Position numbers and translations under genes: made by a program
In this document: positions 33,401 through 45,085 of the stretch, piece by piece
How the letters are laid out: the number at the start of each line of letters is the position of its first letter
How positions within the stretch are numbered: position 1 is the first letter of the stretch
Notes under the pieces: model-generated
Seen by the model: only the letters and a program-made list of their open reading frames with translations
Databases searched by the model: none
Told to the model about the DNA's origin: nothing
Assembly: GCA_963920575.1 (NCBI GenBank)
Contig: OY986966.1
Span: 24,829,717-24,893,716 of the forward strand
DNA: 64,000 bases
Origin: Narthecium ossifragum
Taxonomy: Eukaryota; Streptophyta; Magnoliopsida; Dioscoreales; Nartheciaceae
Direction: 5' to 3'

Positions 33401-36400
33401 TGTTTACTGTTTTCCTGAGCTTTAGCGTTGGTGTGGCATGTGCAAACACTCAAGGTCATTTTTCTTCCTTTGTGCCAACTCTTTCCATGATTTTGTATCA
33501 ATAAATCTTCATGTCTCTTTATGTAGGTTGCTTTATTCTTCTTTTACATATGCAGGAACCATTGTGCTCGAGGCTTTGATTTTGACGTCTGCTGTTGTTT
33601 CATCCTTGACTGCATATACTTTCTGGGCTTCGAAGAAGGGGAAAGACTTTAGCTATCTTGGACCAATTCTCTTCGCTGGTCTAATGGTTCTCATCTTGAC
33701 AAGTTTCATCCAGGTAAATTGGAAAAACAACACTAGTCATGGTTTTGATATCTATTATCAAGTCTTTTCTTCCCAATGGTATACATTGTGGTGGTTTTAT
33801 CGAGACACGGCATGTGCCAGCAGCATGCTTTTCGCGCTGACTGCAGGCAAGCTCGTAGAAGAAGTCTCATTGGGCCGAGGGTTGGGAGGAGGAAGGAAAA
33901 GGAGGAAACGGGCTAGTGGAGGACTCAGAGGCTGGAATGGGCTATTTTGGCTGTGCCTTTTGGTCATTTTAACGCTCAATTGGTCACGGATCTTATGGAA
34001 AAGACTATTTCAAACTATTCAAAGGGTTGCATTAGAAGAGAGCTGTGGTTGGTACCAAGGATTGCCATGCTGGCAACCCACCGGTACGGTACGCGCCGCC
34101 GGTACACGCCGTGCCGGACCGGTACCCCCGTGCCGGTCCAAATGAGTGAAATTCACTCGTTTTTAATATCTCTAATTGGCCAAATATAATCTCTTATACT
34201 AGCGCAGAGCGAAAACATATCAAAGTAGTATAATACAATACATGACACATAATCAACAGCTCAATACATCTCTTATATGAGTACACACTAAGCTCTTTTT
34301 CAGACTAACCATAATCTGTCATCCGGTAGTCTAAGATAAATGTTTCTAGTAGAACTCAAAAACAGATAGCACTCCAACAGAAAATTCATGAAAATTTTCA
34401 AACTTTTTTTTAACACCTTCAAATATGGACAAATACTAGTTTTCTCATTTGTCCATCAATTTGAATTAATTTTGATGTAAAATAAAACATTTATCAATTA
34501 ATATGAAAATTATCGTAAGTAATTAACATAGAAAATAACATCAGCAATTAACGTAAAAATTAACATGAATAAGTCATTAAAAAAAACTAAATAGCATCAA
34601 AAATAATATAATAACTAAAATAATTATTAACATAAAATTTTAAATTTTCATATGATACATTTAATTATTGGAAAGTTACCATTATTAGATAAAAAGAAGG
34701 CTAAAAACAATCATTATTAAATAAAAAAAATGTTACTAATTACCATCATTAAATAAAAAAATAACATTTATATGAGGCCTATCATTGATAAATAAAAACT
34801 AGTGATAAATAATATGCCGATTTTTATTTTTAGCTTGTCAGCACTCACTCACCCCCCACAAATTCACGTGTCACCTCTCTCTCTCTCTTCCCTTTTCATT
34901 TACTTTTTCCTCACCCCTCTCTCTCTCTCCGCCCCGGCTCCGTCTCCTCCTCTTCTCCGCCTCGTCCTCCTCCCGGATCCGGCCCCCCCTCTGCCCCAGC
35001 TCCTCCCCTCTCTCTTTCTCTCCTCCTCTCTCTCTCCTCCCTCTTCCTCTGTTCCTCCCTCCTCCGGCGCCTCTGTTTCTCTCCTCTTTTCCCCCTCCCC
35101 TCTTTGTTTCTTTCCTCCCCTCTCTCTCCTCCCGCTTCCTCTATTCCTCTCTCTCCTCCGGCACCCCCGATATCGGGTCAGTACCGGGCGATACCTTATG
35201 TATCGCCTGGCACAATTCACCCCCCCCCCCCCCCCCCCCCCCCCCACATACCGATTCGGGGGGGTTTTTAATTCCGGCTAGCTGCCGGTCCGGTACATAC
35301 CGGGCGGCACGGACATGTGCCGGCCGGTATGGAAATCCTTGATTGGTACTTGGTATATATCCAATTTATAATTTGATGAGGGCATTTTTGCAATTAGATA
35401 TTTTCTGAGGGGTATTCATGCAGGAATCTATATGAAAACGTTTACTCCTCAGCTTGCTGTTTAGGTTAATGACCTTTGGTACCTAGTCACCGTCACTATT
35501 CTCAACTAGTGTTCTAGATAACCGTGGATTGGCGCTCGTCCATGATGATGAGTGCTCAAATTGGCTTTCCTCGAGGAAGATGAGGGCTCAAATTGGCTTT
35601 CCTCGAGGAAGATGAGGGCCGTGGATCGGCACAGTGCCATGAGGAATGGAGGAGGAAGGTGGGTTGGGTGATGGGGAAGAGGAGGGATTGGAGCTTAGTT
35701 GGGGATGAGGAGGGAAGGATGAAGGCAAGACATAAAGACAAAAAAAGACCAATTTTCTTCTTTTGATTGTAGATAATTACTCTTATCAAAATGGAAGAGC
35801 AAATAATTAAGTCTCTCTTTTTCTCCCGGCTTTTCTATAAGGAAGAGATAGATCGATGGGGATAAAAAGACGAATATAGACCGTAGATAGGCCAAGGGGG
35901 CTTAAACAGAAGAGGGGTTCGGTGATAGTTTAAAGAAATCTCAAAGAAGATGGGTTAGGAAGAAGATAGAGGTAGATGATGGAAATTAAGAAAAAGAAGG
36001 GAGACTACTGCTTCTCTTTTTCCTATTTATTGGCTAGCGTTACACAAAATGGGGATTCTTTTTGTCTACATTAAAATTCCCAGACTCTGGCCTTTATCCT
36101 GCGTAAAGCTTCCTTTAATATGGCTTGCATTCAATGTAGCCACAACAAAGGTTATGGCAAGCAAACAGCATTTTTGGAACAAAAAAGGAGGACATCTGCG
36201 AGGAAACAAATATGGGCTTGTTTTCCTTCTAGCAAAACCCATTGGAATTTTATGCAGATTCCTCTAGATTAAAAGTCTTTTTAGGATGATTTTATTCAGA
36301 ACATTTTGTCCTAAATATTTGAACGGAAATTGGAGAAGCTAAACACTGTGAGTGAAGATCGAAAGCATAGACCTTATAGATTTTTTTTATCCATGCTTTC

Positions 36401-37792
36401 ATTGCTAAGATTTAAGCTAGACTTCAGGTCTTACTAGAGCTTTTTTCAGTAGAACTAAAAATCAGATTGTAATATAGGAAGTGAAAAATCTGCAACAGAA
36501 AAAAAAAATCTGCTATAATGACCTGATGGAAAAGTCATTCTAGCTGTAGTGGTGATAAGGACTGATTGTCGTCATTACACTGGGGCAAGGTTTTACTTGC
36601 TGTTTTGGAGCCTGATGAGAATACAAAAGTACTCGGCACAGACCAATGCTGAGAAGTGTGCTGTGCCAGTAATCTCACCGGCTAAAAGTGTTGGCTGCAC
36701 GCAAAATACTGCCCCGGCATAGTAATCCTTGCTAGGGCATCAACTTGTGAGTTTTTTTTTCTTGTGGATAGACTTGTAACTCTAAATTTAGATTTACTAA
36801 TTACTTTCACTGATGTCTTATCTGAGAGAATTATTGTCTTTATTTTCATCTCATGTTATTTCTGCTTTACGAACTTTTCTTCTTTTCTTTTGAACTGGCA
36901 TACAGATTATCCTTTCGGTCTCTCTCTTTCATCTAGTGGATGCATATCATAGCTCAAGCATTGTTTTACTTATTACTTAGTCAATCTTTTGTGAGATATC
37001 TGTGTTTTACTTGTGTTAACAGCTTTTATCCCTGTGTACCTCCAGATTCCACTAACTTGGAGAAAACTCTATCTCACGATACTTTGACATTACGGGTTGT
37101 CCTTGATTATTTGGTTCTCTTTTACTTCTCTACATGACAGTCATTATGCCTTTGCCTAGCAACCTTCCTATCATTTTAGTGGGCTTTTGTTTTAAATGAT
37201 GCCTTTTGTTCATTTAATTTGGTCAAGCTGAGAGTGCAAAATGGCCATAAAGCATAGAAAAGGAGGGAGGAAGCCATAAGTAAAACAGATCACGGTGGCA
37301 TACAACAGTACAAATCCATGTTTCTTCAAACTTGAGATCTCGCGCAGAGATTACCTACAACAACATATTATCTTTAAAGTTTGGTGTGTTCCTGAGAGTT
37401 TTAACAATCTAAGAAGGATTACCAGAAAATATCAATAGAGCTATGCTTATTTACCTTTTTGGGCAGTGCATAAGTCAAAGGATTACATTTCTTGCTTCCA
37501 TAGATTTTTTTGCCCTATAGTTCTGATCAGTTTTCGACTGAGTTTTGTGTGTGTGCTTGTGAACTTCCTGTTCTTGCAGATCTTCTTCCCTCTCGGACCT
37601 ACATCAGTTGCAGTCTTTGGTGGTCTTGGGGCCCTCATTTTCTCTGCATATCTCGTCTATGACACTGACAACTTGATCAAGCGTTTCAACTACGACGAGT
37701 ACATTTGGGCATCAGTCGTCCTCTACCTTGACATCCTCAACCTATTTCTTACCCTGTTGAACATGATGCGGGGAATGCAGTCAGATGGGTAA
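30426..37792 (+). CDS. LIFEGUARD / BI-1-like (TMBIM family) membrane protein
   Basis: A seven-helix membrane protein of the Bax-inhibitor-1-like superfamily. In plants LIFEGUARD proteins act in endomembranes and influence cell death, ER stress and susceptibility to powdery mildew. Four exons: 30426-30684, 33341-33454, 33556-33713 and 37580-37792, in phase, 247 aa. After a short cytosolic N-terminus with the conserved LYPGL and LRWGFIRKVYGIL, helices lie near 43-62, 75-94, 106-125, 128-150, 157-177, 183-203 and 215-235. Hallmarks are ALILTSAVV, YDTDNLIKRFNYDEY and LYLDILNLFL. The DTD and D/E residues correspond to the Ca/pH-sensing pair known in the superfamily. A (GA)n tract just upstream is probably 5' UTR. 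Intron 3 is 3.9 kb and holds a 1.3-kb transposon. Confidence 0.94.
31480..32300 (+). repeat. Repeat-like block in LIFEGUARD intron 1
   Basis: A stretch unlike the surrounding AT-rich intron. From about 31960 to 32190 it contains three diverged copies of a segment with GGTTGA(C/T)...GTCTC and ACC(G/A)A. It has no coding region. It is probably an old retroelement piece, but no ends were found. Confidence 0.35.
34056..35342. mobile_element. 1.29-kb non-autonomous inverted-repeat element in LIFEGUARD intron 3
   Basis: The ends are CAAGGATTGCCAT and, on the other strand, TCAAGGATTTCCAT, both followed by CCGG(T/C)-rich sequence. The direct repeat TTGGTAC flanks both sides (34049-34055 and 35343-35349); allowing one mismatch it extends to 9 bp (GGTTGGTAC / GATTGGTAC). 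This suggests a Mutator-like element, though a 7-bp duplication leaves the class open. The interior has three parts: an AT-rich zone (34200-34800), a CT-rich zone (34870-35180) and a C-run. No transposase. Confidence 0.72.
35220..35245 (+). repeat. 26-base poly(C) tract
   Basis: An unbroken run of C close to the right end of the intronic element. The complementary G-run could form a quadruplex. The length may be uncertain because such runs are error-prone in sequencing. Confidence 0.9.
35553..35616 (+). repeat. 32-bp tandem duplication
   Basis: Two exact or near-exact copies of a unit starting GCTCAAATTGGCTTTCC and ending GAAGATGAGG, inside LIFEGUARD intron 3 just right of the transposon. 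Confidence 0.9.
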
Positions 37793-40559
37793 AAAGAAAA
37801 TCCTCTGACTCAAATGCTCCGAGATGGATACCTTTTCTCTAGGATCTGGTTCATCACCTATGTTGTTGCCACCCAGCTACCTTACCTTGATGCATATACA
37901 CTAGTCGATGCACATTGTCATCAATTACATGCTTTTCAGTTGCAAAGTCGTCAATATGTTGTGTATTCCATCTTACAGTCATTTGGTTAAATGGAAAGTG
38001 TGCGCTACTGTTTTTTAGATATCGTCTTTTTCTTTTTCCCAGTGGAGCTGCTAAACCTAGTTCAGGCCAGGATCCAATTCACACCATTTTGATTTGATTT
38101 GAATCAAACAGCTGGTGTTGGGCTAGCGGGGGGTGGAATTACTACTTCTCATTGCTTTGGGCGATTGAGGTGTCCTTGTCAGCGTAGCAGTAACAAGATT
38201 GTTTGCTTTATGAAGCTGACATCTTAATCTCTCATATCTCATCCAGGTTCCATGCAGGGTTGTTGATGATTTTAAGCCAGTTCCTACAGCAAAACTTGTT
38301 TGTCAATACTTCTAACAGCTATATGTCCTAACCAATTCTATGTTACACTACAATATACTTCTCCAAACCTGGGCTCCCTCAATGTGCTTCTTTTTTATTT
38401 TTATCAGTTTAAACTCTCGCCTCAAAAATATCTGACTTGAACGTGTTCTAAATTAGACTTGTTTTGAGTATTCCATGCACTGGGCCGGGCTCCCCAGGCC
38501 TGAGACTGGGCTTCACGGCGGCTTGTGTTTTTCGTTTTTGTAACTGAATTGAGTTCGTTGAAATTTATATTGTATTTTGTATGCGTGGGATAGATGTAGA
38601 TGGACTAATTAAAATGATATAATGAAACTAGCGTGCATACAACCTCGCTAATTTGTTAGGAATATGTTGCCGTCTCTGGGCTGGCTGTAGTGCTTGTTGT
38701 TTATTATGATAGTCGTACCCCTGCGATGATGCTGAATTGCTGATCAAATCATTGTTTGGACATTTATGGTGAGGTTTTAAAAGTGTGCTTCTTGAAGTTG
38801 ACATCCATTTAGTGTGATGTCATTGTTTTGTTCCAACTTCATTGGAAACAACAAATTGGGGTTGCGTGACACGCCATAAAAAATAAAATAAAGTGTTCAA
38901 ATGTTCTTTTGTTAAAAAAAGGCAAGCCTTCTCTCTTGCTTAGAAGGGATAAATACTCGTACAACCATGAATGAATCTCTCGCATTGAGAGGGCACTTGG
39001 AAGAAGTATAAGAATGGAATCCGCTGAAGAGTTCCATTCCAAGGAGAACAGTTCCATTCACGGAGTTCGCTTGAAACCATCACATCGCATTCCATATTTA
39101 GGGATCACAAACGAGCCAAACAAGGGAAGAAGCCCAAAAGTAAGCTGCGATTTCACACCCCCGGCCGGTTCCACTCATTCGGGGGGAAACCAAATGCCCC
39201 ATGAGAGTATGCGAAGAACTCACGCAAGAAGTTACATACAGAAGTAACATCAACACCCCCACACTAGTTGTGGTGGTCGAATCGTTTTTATTGTTGAGCA
39301 CTTGAAAAGGGTGGTTAGCATCATCTCTCTATCTGAAAACCAGTCAGCTCTGGTCTGAAAAAATAAGAAAAAAAAACATGATAGAAGAAGAAGAATCCAG
39401 TTGGTTCCGGAGCATTTAAAAGGCTCTTCTGAATGGTCAGTTCAAGGAGGAGGAGTTCTTGACGCAAGCAAGAAACTCTTTGCTAGCTTTTTAACGATAT
39501 GGAGCAATTTAAATTCTAAACTACAAACTAGCAATTAAAATTCTCAACGGCACTTAGCATCTAGGTGATTGTGACACGTATGTCACCCATCTTTATCAAT
39601 GGAGGAAATCCGGATGTACTGCGAACATTCCTTGGTTGGACCTCATATCAATATTTTTCAAATATCTTACGGAAAATTAAGGAGAATAATTTAGAGCTTA
39701 ATTTCTAATACTATCTATTGTGAAATATAAGTTGTTTAGTGCTCTAAACAAAACTAATTGTATTTTAAATTTCTAGTTTCTTACTTCACTAGCTATTTTT
39801 GTTTGCTTTTCTTAAATTACCCGGTTTTCTGATTGTTGTTTTTATATTTAGTTAGTTTTCAGATTCCAGTTGGTTTCTTAATAGGTTACGAGAGATGAGT
39901 TGTAGCTAGTAACATAGAAAAGGACTTTCCTAGAGATTTAAATGGCGCAGCAGATAAGGTAGCAAAACAGGCCCGTCGTCTGGTTTCATGTTTGGAAGCT
40001 AACAGATGGGACTCATGTTTGAAAGCTAGCAGATGGGACTGAGGATGGCTGTTTTAGTTTCTGTGGGTTTGTGGGTTCTGTAACCCGTTAGTCTTTTAGG
40101 TTCATTTCTAAAATAAAATAAAAAAAACATAGAAAAGGATTTTTAGTATAAAATATTTTTTTGGTTATTCATATACATTGTTTTTTGATAGTTTTAGCGC
40201 CTGATATCGACAAAATGTTACAGTTTTGATTCGCCGGCCAAACGACATTAGATTTGGGACGGTAAATTGGCCGCGTGACGTGATCACCAGTGTATGTAAT
40301 TTTGACCTATTTTTGGATGGCACATCGCCATCCGTATGTTTTCTCTCATTCATCTCACTATCAGATCTTTCTTCTCTCGCCTCTCTCTTTTTCAAAATTA
40401 GAAAAACTCTTTACTTGTGTGGAAAAAACTGGTCAAAACTAGAACGAGAATAGACGATGATGACGTGGTGTTGGAAAGACCGGTTAAAATCGGATGAAAA
40501 TTACCTTACTTTGGCCGCCGGATCAAAACCGTAACATAAACTGTTAAAAACAATGTATA
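37793..40559. other. Gene-free stretch after LIFEGUARD
   Basis: The first 300 or so bases are probably the LIFEGUARD 3' UTR. Beyond that I see AT-rich sequence and no supported gene, RNA or transposon ends. Confidence 0.5.
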
Positions 40560-40860
40560 GATATTCAAAAATGATTTTATGCACATGCCCACGTGACATG
40601 TGCATTTCACATATATATGAATACATGTCTATCGATAGTAGGCTACTGATAGGTATGTATAGGTAGTGGGATACTGATAGACATATATATGAATCGACAA
40701 CGAACCTATCGATAGTTGGGTACCGATAGGTTGTACATGCCTATCAGTAGACCACTACCGATAGACATGTATATGAATCGATAGCACAACTACCAATTCA
40801 ATAATGTGAAGTGCATGACATCTGCACCAATCAGCGCTAGTTTGATATGTGAGAAATTTT
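40560..40860 (-). repeat. Second copy of the ATCGATAG-rich repeat, inverted
   Basis: It carries repeated CTATCGATAG-type and ACTACCGATAG-type motifs in alternating orientation. The right flank CATCTGCACCAATCAGCGC is the reverse complement of the left flank of the copy at 29760-30060. The two are therefore related elements in opposite orientation. Confidence 0.65.
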
Positions 40861-40917
40861 ACGTATATCAAAAATGTAATTCAGTTTTTTTTTAATAGTT
40901 GAGCCTGTTACCTTACT

Positions 40918-41125
40918 TCTCCCGTTTGGTTCAGGGTTAAGAGGAATAGGGTTAATGGGAATATGGGGTTAGAAAAAGTGAGGGTAAGAAAAAATAGAGA
41001 GGAATGTGATAGGTGGAATAGTAATAACCCGTAATCATAGACTCATTGTTTTGATATTTGGTGAAAAAATAGGAATAAAATAGGAGTAACCCTCTTAACC
41101 CCGTTGCCAAATAAGAGCTTAGGTG
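40918..41125. mobile_element. MITE with GGGTTAAGAGG ends
   Basis: The left end CCGTTTGG..CAGGGTTAAGAGG is matched by the reverse complement of the right end (TTATTTGG...CGGGGTTAAGAGG). It has about 200 bp and no coding content. A related copy lies at about 46700-46885. The exact ends and target duplication are unclear. Confidence 0.55.
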
Positions 41126-41989
41126 CGAATGAAGTATAGGCATATCCACTGCAAGTCCGCAACTTGACCCTTTAACACATTATGAATTTATGTCCTTGAG
41201 GTGGTAAAATAGACAGTCCAACTGCATGTTATGAACTCAACACCTAAAACTGAAAACTCTTTATATGTTCTAAACTCCCGGAGTCGCGGCATCTAGAAAA
41301 TTCTAGAGGATATGGCAACTATCAAAGCTTGGAACCTGGAAGTCTTAAATTCTTCCAGAATAATGGTTATGGGTCCAAAGTGTTTGGTTGGTAGAAAAAC
41401 TTGTAAGTCATGTGCTCACACACACCTATTAGCACTGATGGTGGTCAATTTTGGCTGTCTTGTTATATTCAAAGTTCAGCAATTTCCAGATTCAACATGT
41501 AATTTGGGACCAACATTGTTATAAATAAATACAAGATATAATGTACCCCGAATGTCAAAAAGCAAGTCGCTTGTGAGATCTAAAGTCTTAAAGTCGTATT
41601 CCGTTTTTATTTGTTGAGCCGAAGTATACCCGGCCGGCGGCGGCGGCAACCGTTTCCAAAATTAAAGCCGGGGGGCGTAGAACACCTTCCGCTGACGACC
41701 ATATATACGTGCTAGACCATCAGGTAACAACACATTCTAGATTTTTAGGTATGAAGTGAAAAAAAAACAACAACTTTATAACTATAAATTCTCCCAATGG
41801 AAGTCAAACACAGGACCTTGCGCGTAAGATTTTGATTATGTAGATTACATGCGCTTTCACATTTTCCATGTTATGTTATCTTTCATACGCTGTGCTTGAA
41901 CTTAACCGTTCATATGGATGGATATATGGGACCTGGCTACATCAACGTGACTAAAATGGCATTTTTAATGCTCCAAGAATGAAAGAGAT

Positions 41990-44900
41990 AAAGTTGCTTC
42001 TTTTTTTCTTTTTGACAAGTTAAGCCGTTAAGTTAGGACCCCATCAGGGCTAAGATCAAAAACCATAAGAGCTATCAAGGACAGACCCCCTAGTAGCCCC
42101 ATCAACAGCAAGCGTAGTGTCAAGCTCCAAAGCCTCCCTTGTCGCCCAGTTCGCACGAGAGTTCTCCTCTCGGGGGATGTGTCTAACAAAAAACCTTACA
42201 AAATTACGTCTTGCCCATCATATTTCCTTTACAATATGAACACAATCGTCAACTACCGGATACCATCCTTCAAGCATATTCACGGCAAGAAGAGAATATG
42301 TCCCAACTATAACTCGACGATACCCTCGCTTCAGAGCCTCCAATAACGCCAAATTAATGGTATGTAGTTCCCCATCCACCACTGACGATACCTCCTTTTC
42401 ATCCATGTGATAATATCTTCATCATCCACGCAAACCACCCCTATGCCTGCGACTTCTCTCTCCAAGTCCTCATACGCATTAGTTTGAATCAAAGTGCCAT
42501 CCCATTCCATTTTTTTGCAGTCTTTTCCTCTTCTCCTTATCAACCAGTAAGAACTCTTTTGCTTGTCAACTGATGGATCGAGCCAAATCCTTAGTACTAT
42601 AACTATCTTCATCCATCACCAATCTACATCGATCCTTCCAGAAGCCCCAAATAGTGTAGGCAAACAATGACTTGAACATGGTAGCTTCCTATCACTTCGA
42701 AGGCCTCTGCAAAACTTCGAAAGCATCCCCCAAGTCATTGACTCTAAGTAGCTGGCCCTGGTTCATGTCACGCATAACTCCTTCCCAAACTTTCCTTGCA
42801 AAGCGACAATGGAACAAGACATGCTCAAGCGTCTCATCCTCAAGCTGACAGCGTGGACATACTCGTTCCGAGGAGAGGCATAGGTTCTAAAGAGACAATT
42901 TACTAGGGAACTTCCGATGCAATACTTTCCACAGAAACATCCGCACTCTTGGCCTTGCTGGTGCTCACCAAACGCTCCTCCAAAGACTGATTTGCTTCTC
43001 ATCACAATGAAATCCATTCGAGTAATCCAGCATCTGATAGCACAACACGGTGGTCACCTCCCCTGTAGAGCTCCATGGCCATCGAGGCCTTGTTGTTGTT
43101 TCCTGATGCACCAATGGCAAGCCCAGGATGTGGTGCACCATATCCGGATGGAATTATTCCTCCATCAGCTCCTGATTCCATACACCTTCATCAGTAATAA
43201 AATCCCCAACCTTCATATTAAGCAAGCAATAATCCGCCGCCATCATGGTCGAGGATGAGTTCAAAGGGTCATCTCCCATCCACCATTCACTGAGCACACT
43301 AGCTTGACAACCCGCCCCAGTTCCCATCTAAGCCCCTTCCTCAGCTCCCATGCCGCTTTACAAATAGATCTCCACAACCCAGAAGCAGGGAACCTCTGTC
43401 GAGCACTTGGTAGCAAACCATCAAACTGATCGTTCGCCCTGCACAGAGCAGTCCAGATCGAGTCTTGGATATTTAGGAACTTAGCCGCTATGCGCATCCT
43501 TAGAGCCAATTGCCATCTCTGCAGGTCTTGGAATCCTAGCCCTCCTACCATCTTATGCCGACAAGTAGTATCCCAAGCAACAGTAGAAACCCCACCTCTC
43601 TTCCCTTGCCAAAGAAAGCCACGAGTAAGAGAGGATATCTTGTTCAGAATTGACACCGGTGTAGGGATAGAGGACATGACAAATACTGGCATCACCTGAA
43701 TCACGAATTGCACTAGGACTGCTCGGTTTGCAACCGCCTTAACAGGGCATCTCCAAGCTACCAGCTTGTTATGGACCGCATCCAATAGAAAATTAAAATA
43801 TGGGGTTCTAAGTGCTCTTACCTCTAATGGAGCTCCAAGGTAACACCAGGGATCCTTCTTCTTAGCAAAGCCCATGATCTTAGATAGTTTCTTCCGGCTC
43901 TTGATGTATGTTGATGGAGAGAACTTGATCCTAGATTTCTCTTAGCTAACCTCCAATCCTGACAACTTCTTGTATCTTTGGAAGACATTGACCACCTTCT
44001 TGGCCTCCAATCTTCCGGGCGTGGAAGTATGTGAGGACCCGTACCTCCAACCGGGTATAAATCGACAGTTTGTGATCCTTGTTAAATTAGTAGAAATATT
44101 AATCTTGCCCCAAATCAATTGTTAAGTTTTTATATGCATTATTTTATTATAAATGCTTCACAGATGGATTGAATAGGTTTAGGTCCCTCACGTCCTGGAT
44201 CGGATGGGTTTCCTAGATCGGGGTGTGACATAGCAAATAAATAGCCATCTGCATATAAGAGATGGCTTATTCGAAAAAGAGAACCCGGATATGACACCCC
44301 TTCCAAAGCAATCAGCGGCACTTGAAGCGGTCTACTTAGGACCTCCTGTACAATAACAAACAGGTATGGGGAGATTGGGTCTCCTTGACATGATACCACA
44401 AGCTGAGGGGAAGAAACCACAGACATGACCATTGATAATGAGGGGGAATCTTGGTCTTGTTATGCACTCCATGACCCAATTTATCAAGCGATCTGGAAAC
44501 TCCATTTGAGTAAGCCCCCGCCGGATGAATCCCCAGCTCATCGAGTCATAAGGCGCTCGGATATCTACGTTGATTTCCATCAGGGGCAAGGTCTTCGGTG
44601 CTCGTCTGAGGCTATGTAGGAGTTCATGCGCTGCACCAATATTGTCTTAGATGGATCTGCCTGCAACAAACGCATACTGCTCTAGACTAATGAGCCCATG
44701 AAGTGCTCCTTTCATCATGTTAGCCAGAATAGAGGATTTGATCTTGTACATGACATTGCAAAGGCTAATAGGCATATAGTCTTTGATCCTCTTTGGGTGC
44801 GGGCCGGCATTTCGAAATGAACGTAATAAAGGCATCATTTCATCCATTCGCCACCCTCCCCTCAGTGAAGAAACCCTACACAAGATTCACAAGATCTTCT

Positions 44901-45085
44901 CCCACCGACTCCCAATGCTCGATGAAGAACTCAGCTGGGAGCCCATGTGGCCCCGGGCATTTATCTCGTCCCGTCTTGTGGAGAACATCCAGAATCTTTG
45001 CCATTGTGGCATCCCCTGTTTGGTATGGGGTTAAGGGGGATGACTCGCCTTGAAATACGTCGTTAATTATCTCAAAGGCGGACAA
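41990..45085 (-). pseudogene. Decayed LINE with reverse transcriptase, zinc finger and RNase H
   Basis: A non-LTR retrotransposon read on the minus strand. In order: RT start (DKCPGPHGLPAEFF, 45085-44876), RT middle (SLCNVMYKIKSSILANMM; INVDIRAPYDSMSW; 44880-44340), RT active-site block (GDPISPYLF, then LLYADGYLFA near 44250), the thumb and downstream region (WCYLGAPLEV...GFLWQGKRGG, 43875-43261), zf-RVT (about 42900-42763) and RNase H (42612-42218). A T-run at about 42000 is the poly(A) tail. The catalytic YADD/FADD is YADG here. Stops, frameshifts and an LTR-like insertion at 44030-44230 make it non-functional. The endonuclease is missing because the 5' end stops at about 45085. Confidence 0.85.
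44030..44230. mobile_element. 201-bp LTR-like insertion within the LINE
   Basis: The insertion interrupts the LINE reverse transcriptase between LLYADGYLFA and the following STPGRLEAKKV block. The ends are TGTGAGG and TGTGACA (TG...CA with inverted TGT/ACA), as in LTRs. It has AT-rich middle sequence and no protein. The minus-strand start matches positions 60-122, and the plus-strand start matches 2614. It is probably a solo LTR or TRIM; no clear 5-bp target duplication is visible. Confidence 0.6.

Noticed and set aside
33714..34145. Open frame continuing from LIFEGUARD exon 3 into the intron
   Set aside because: The donor GTAAAT at 33714 and the conserved continuation at 37580 (IFFPLGPTS) show that this is intron; the extension has no family similarity.
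34802..35281. 159-codon open frame, Leu/Ser/Pro-rich
   Set aside because: Low-complexity CT-rich interior of a transposon, ending in a C-run.
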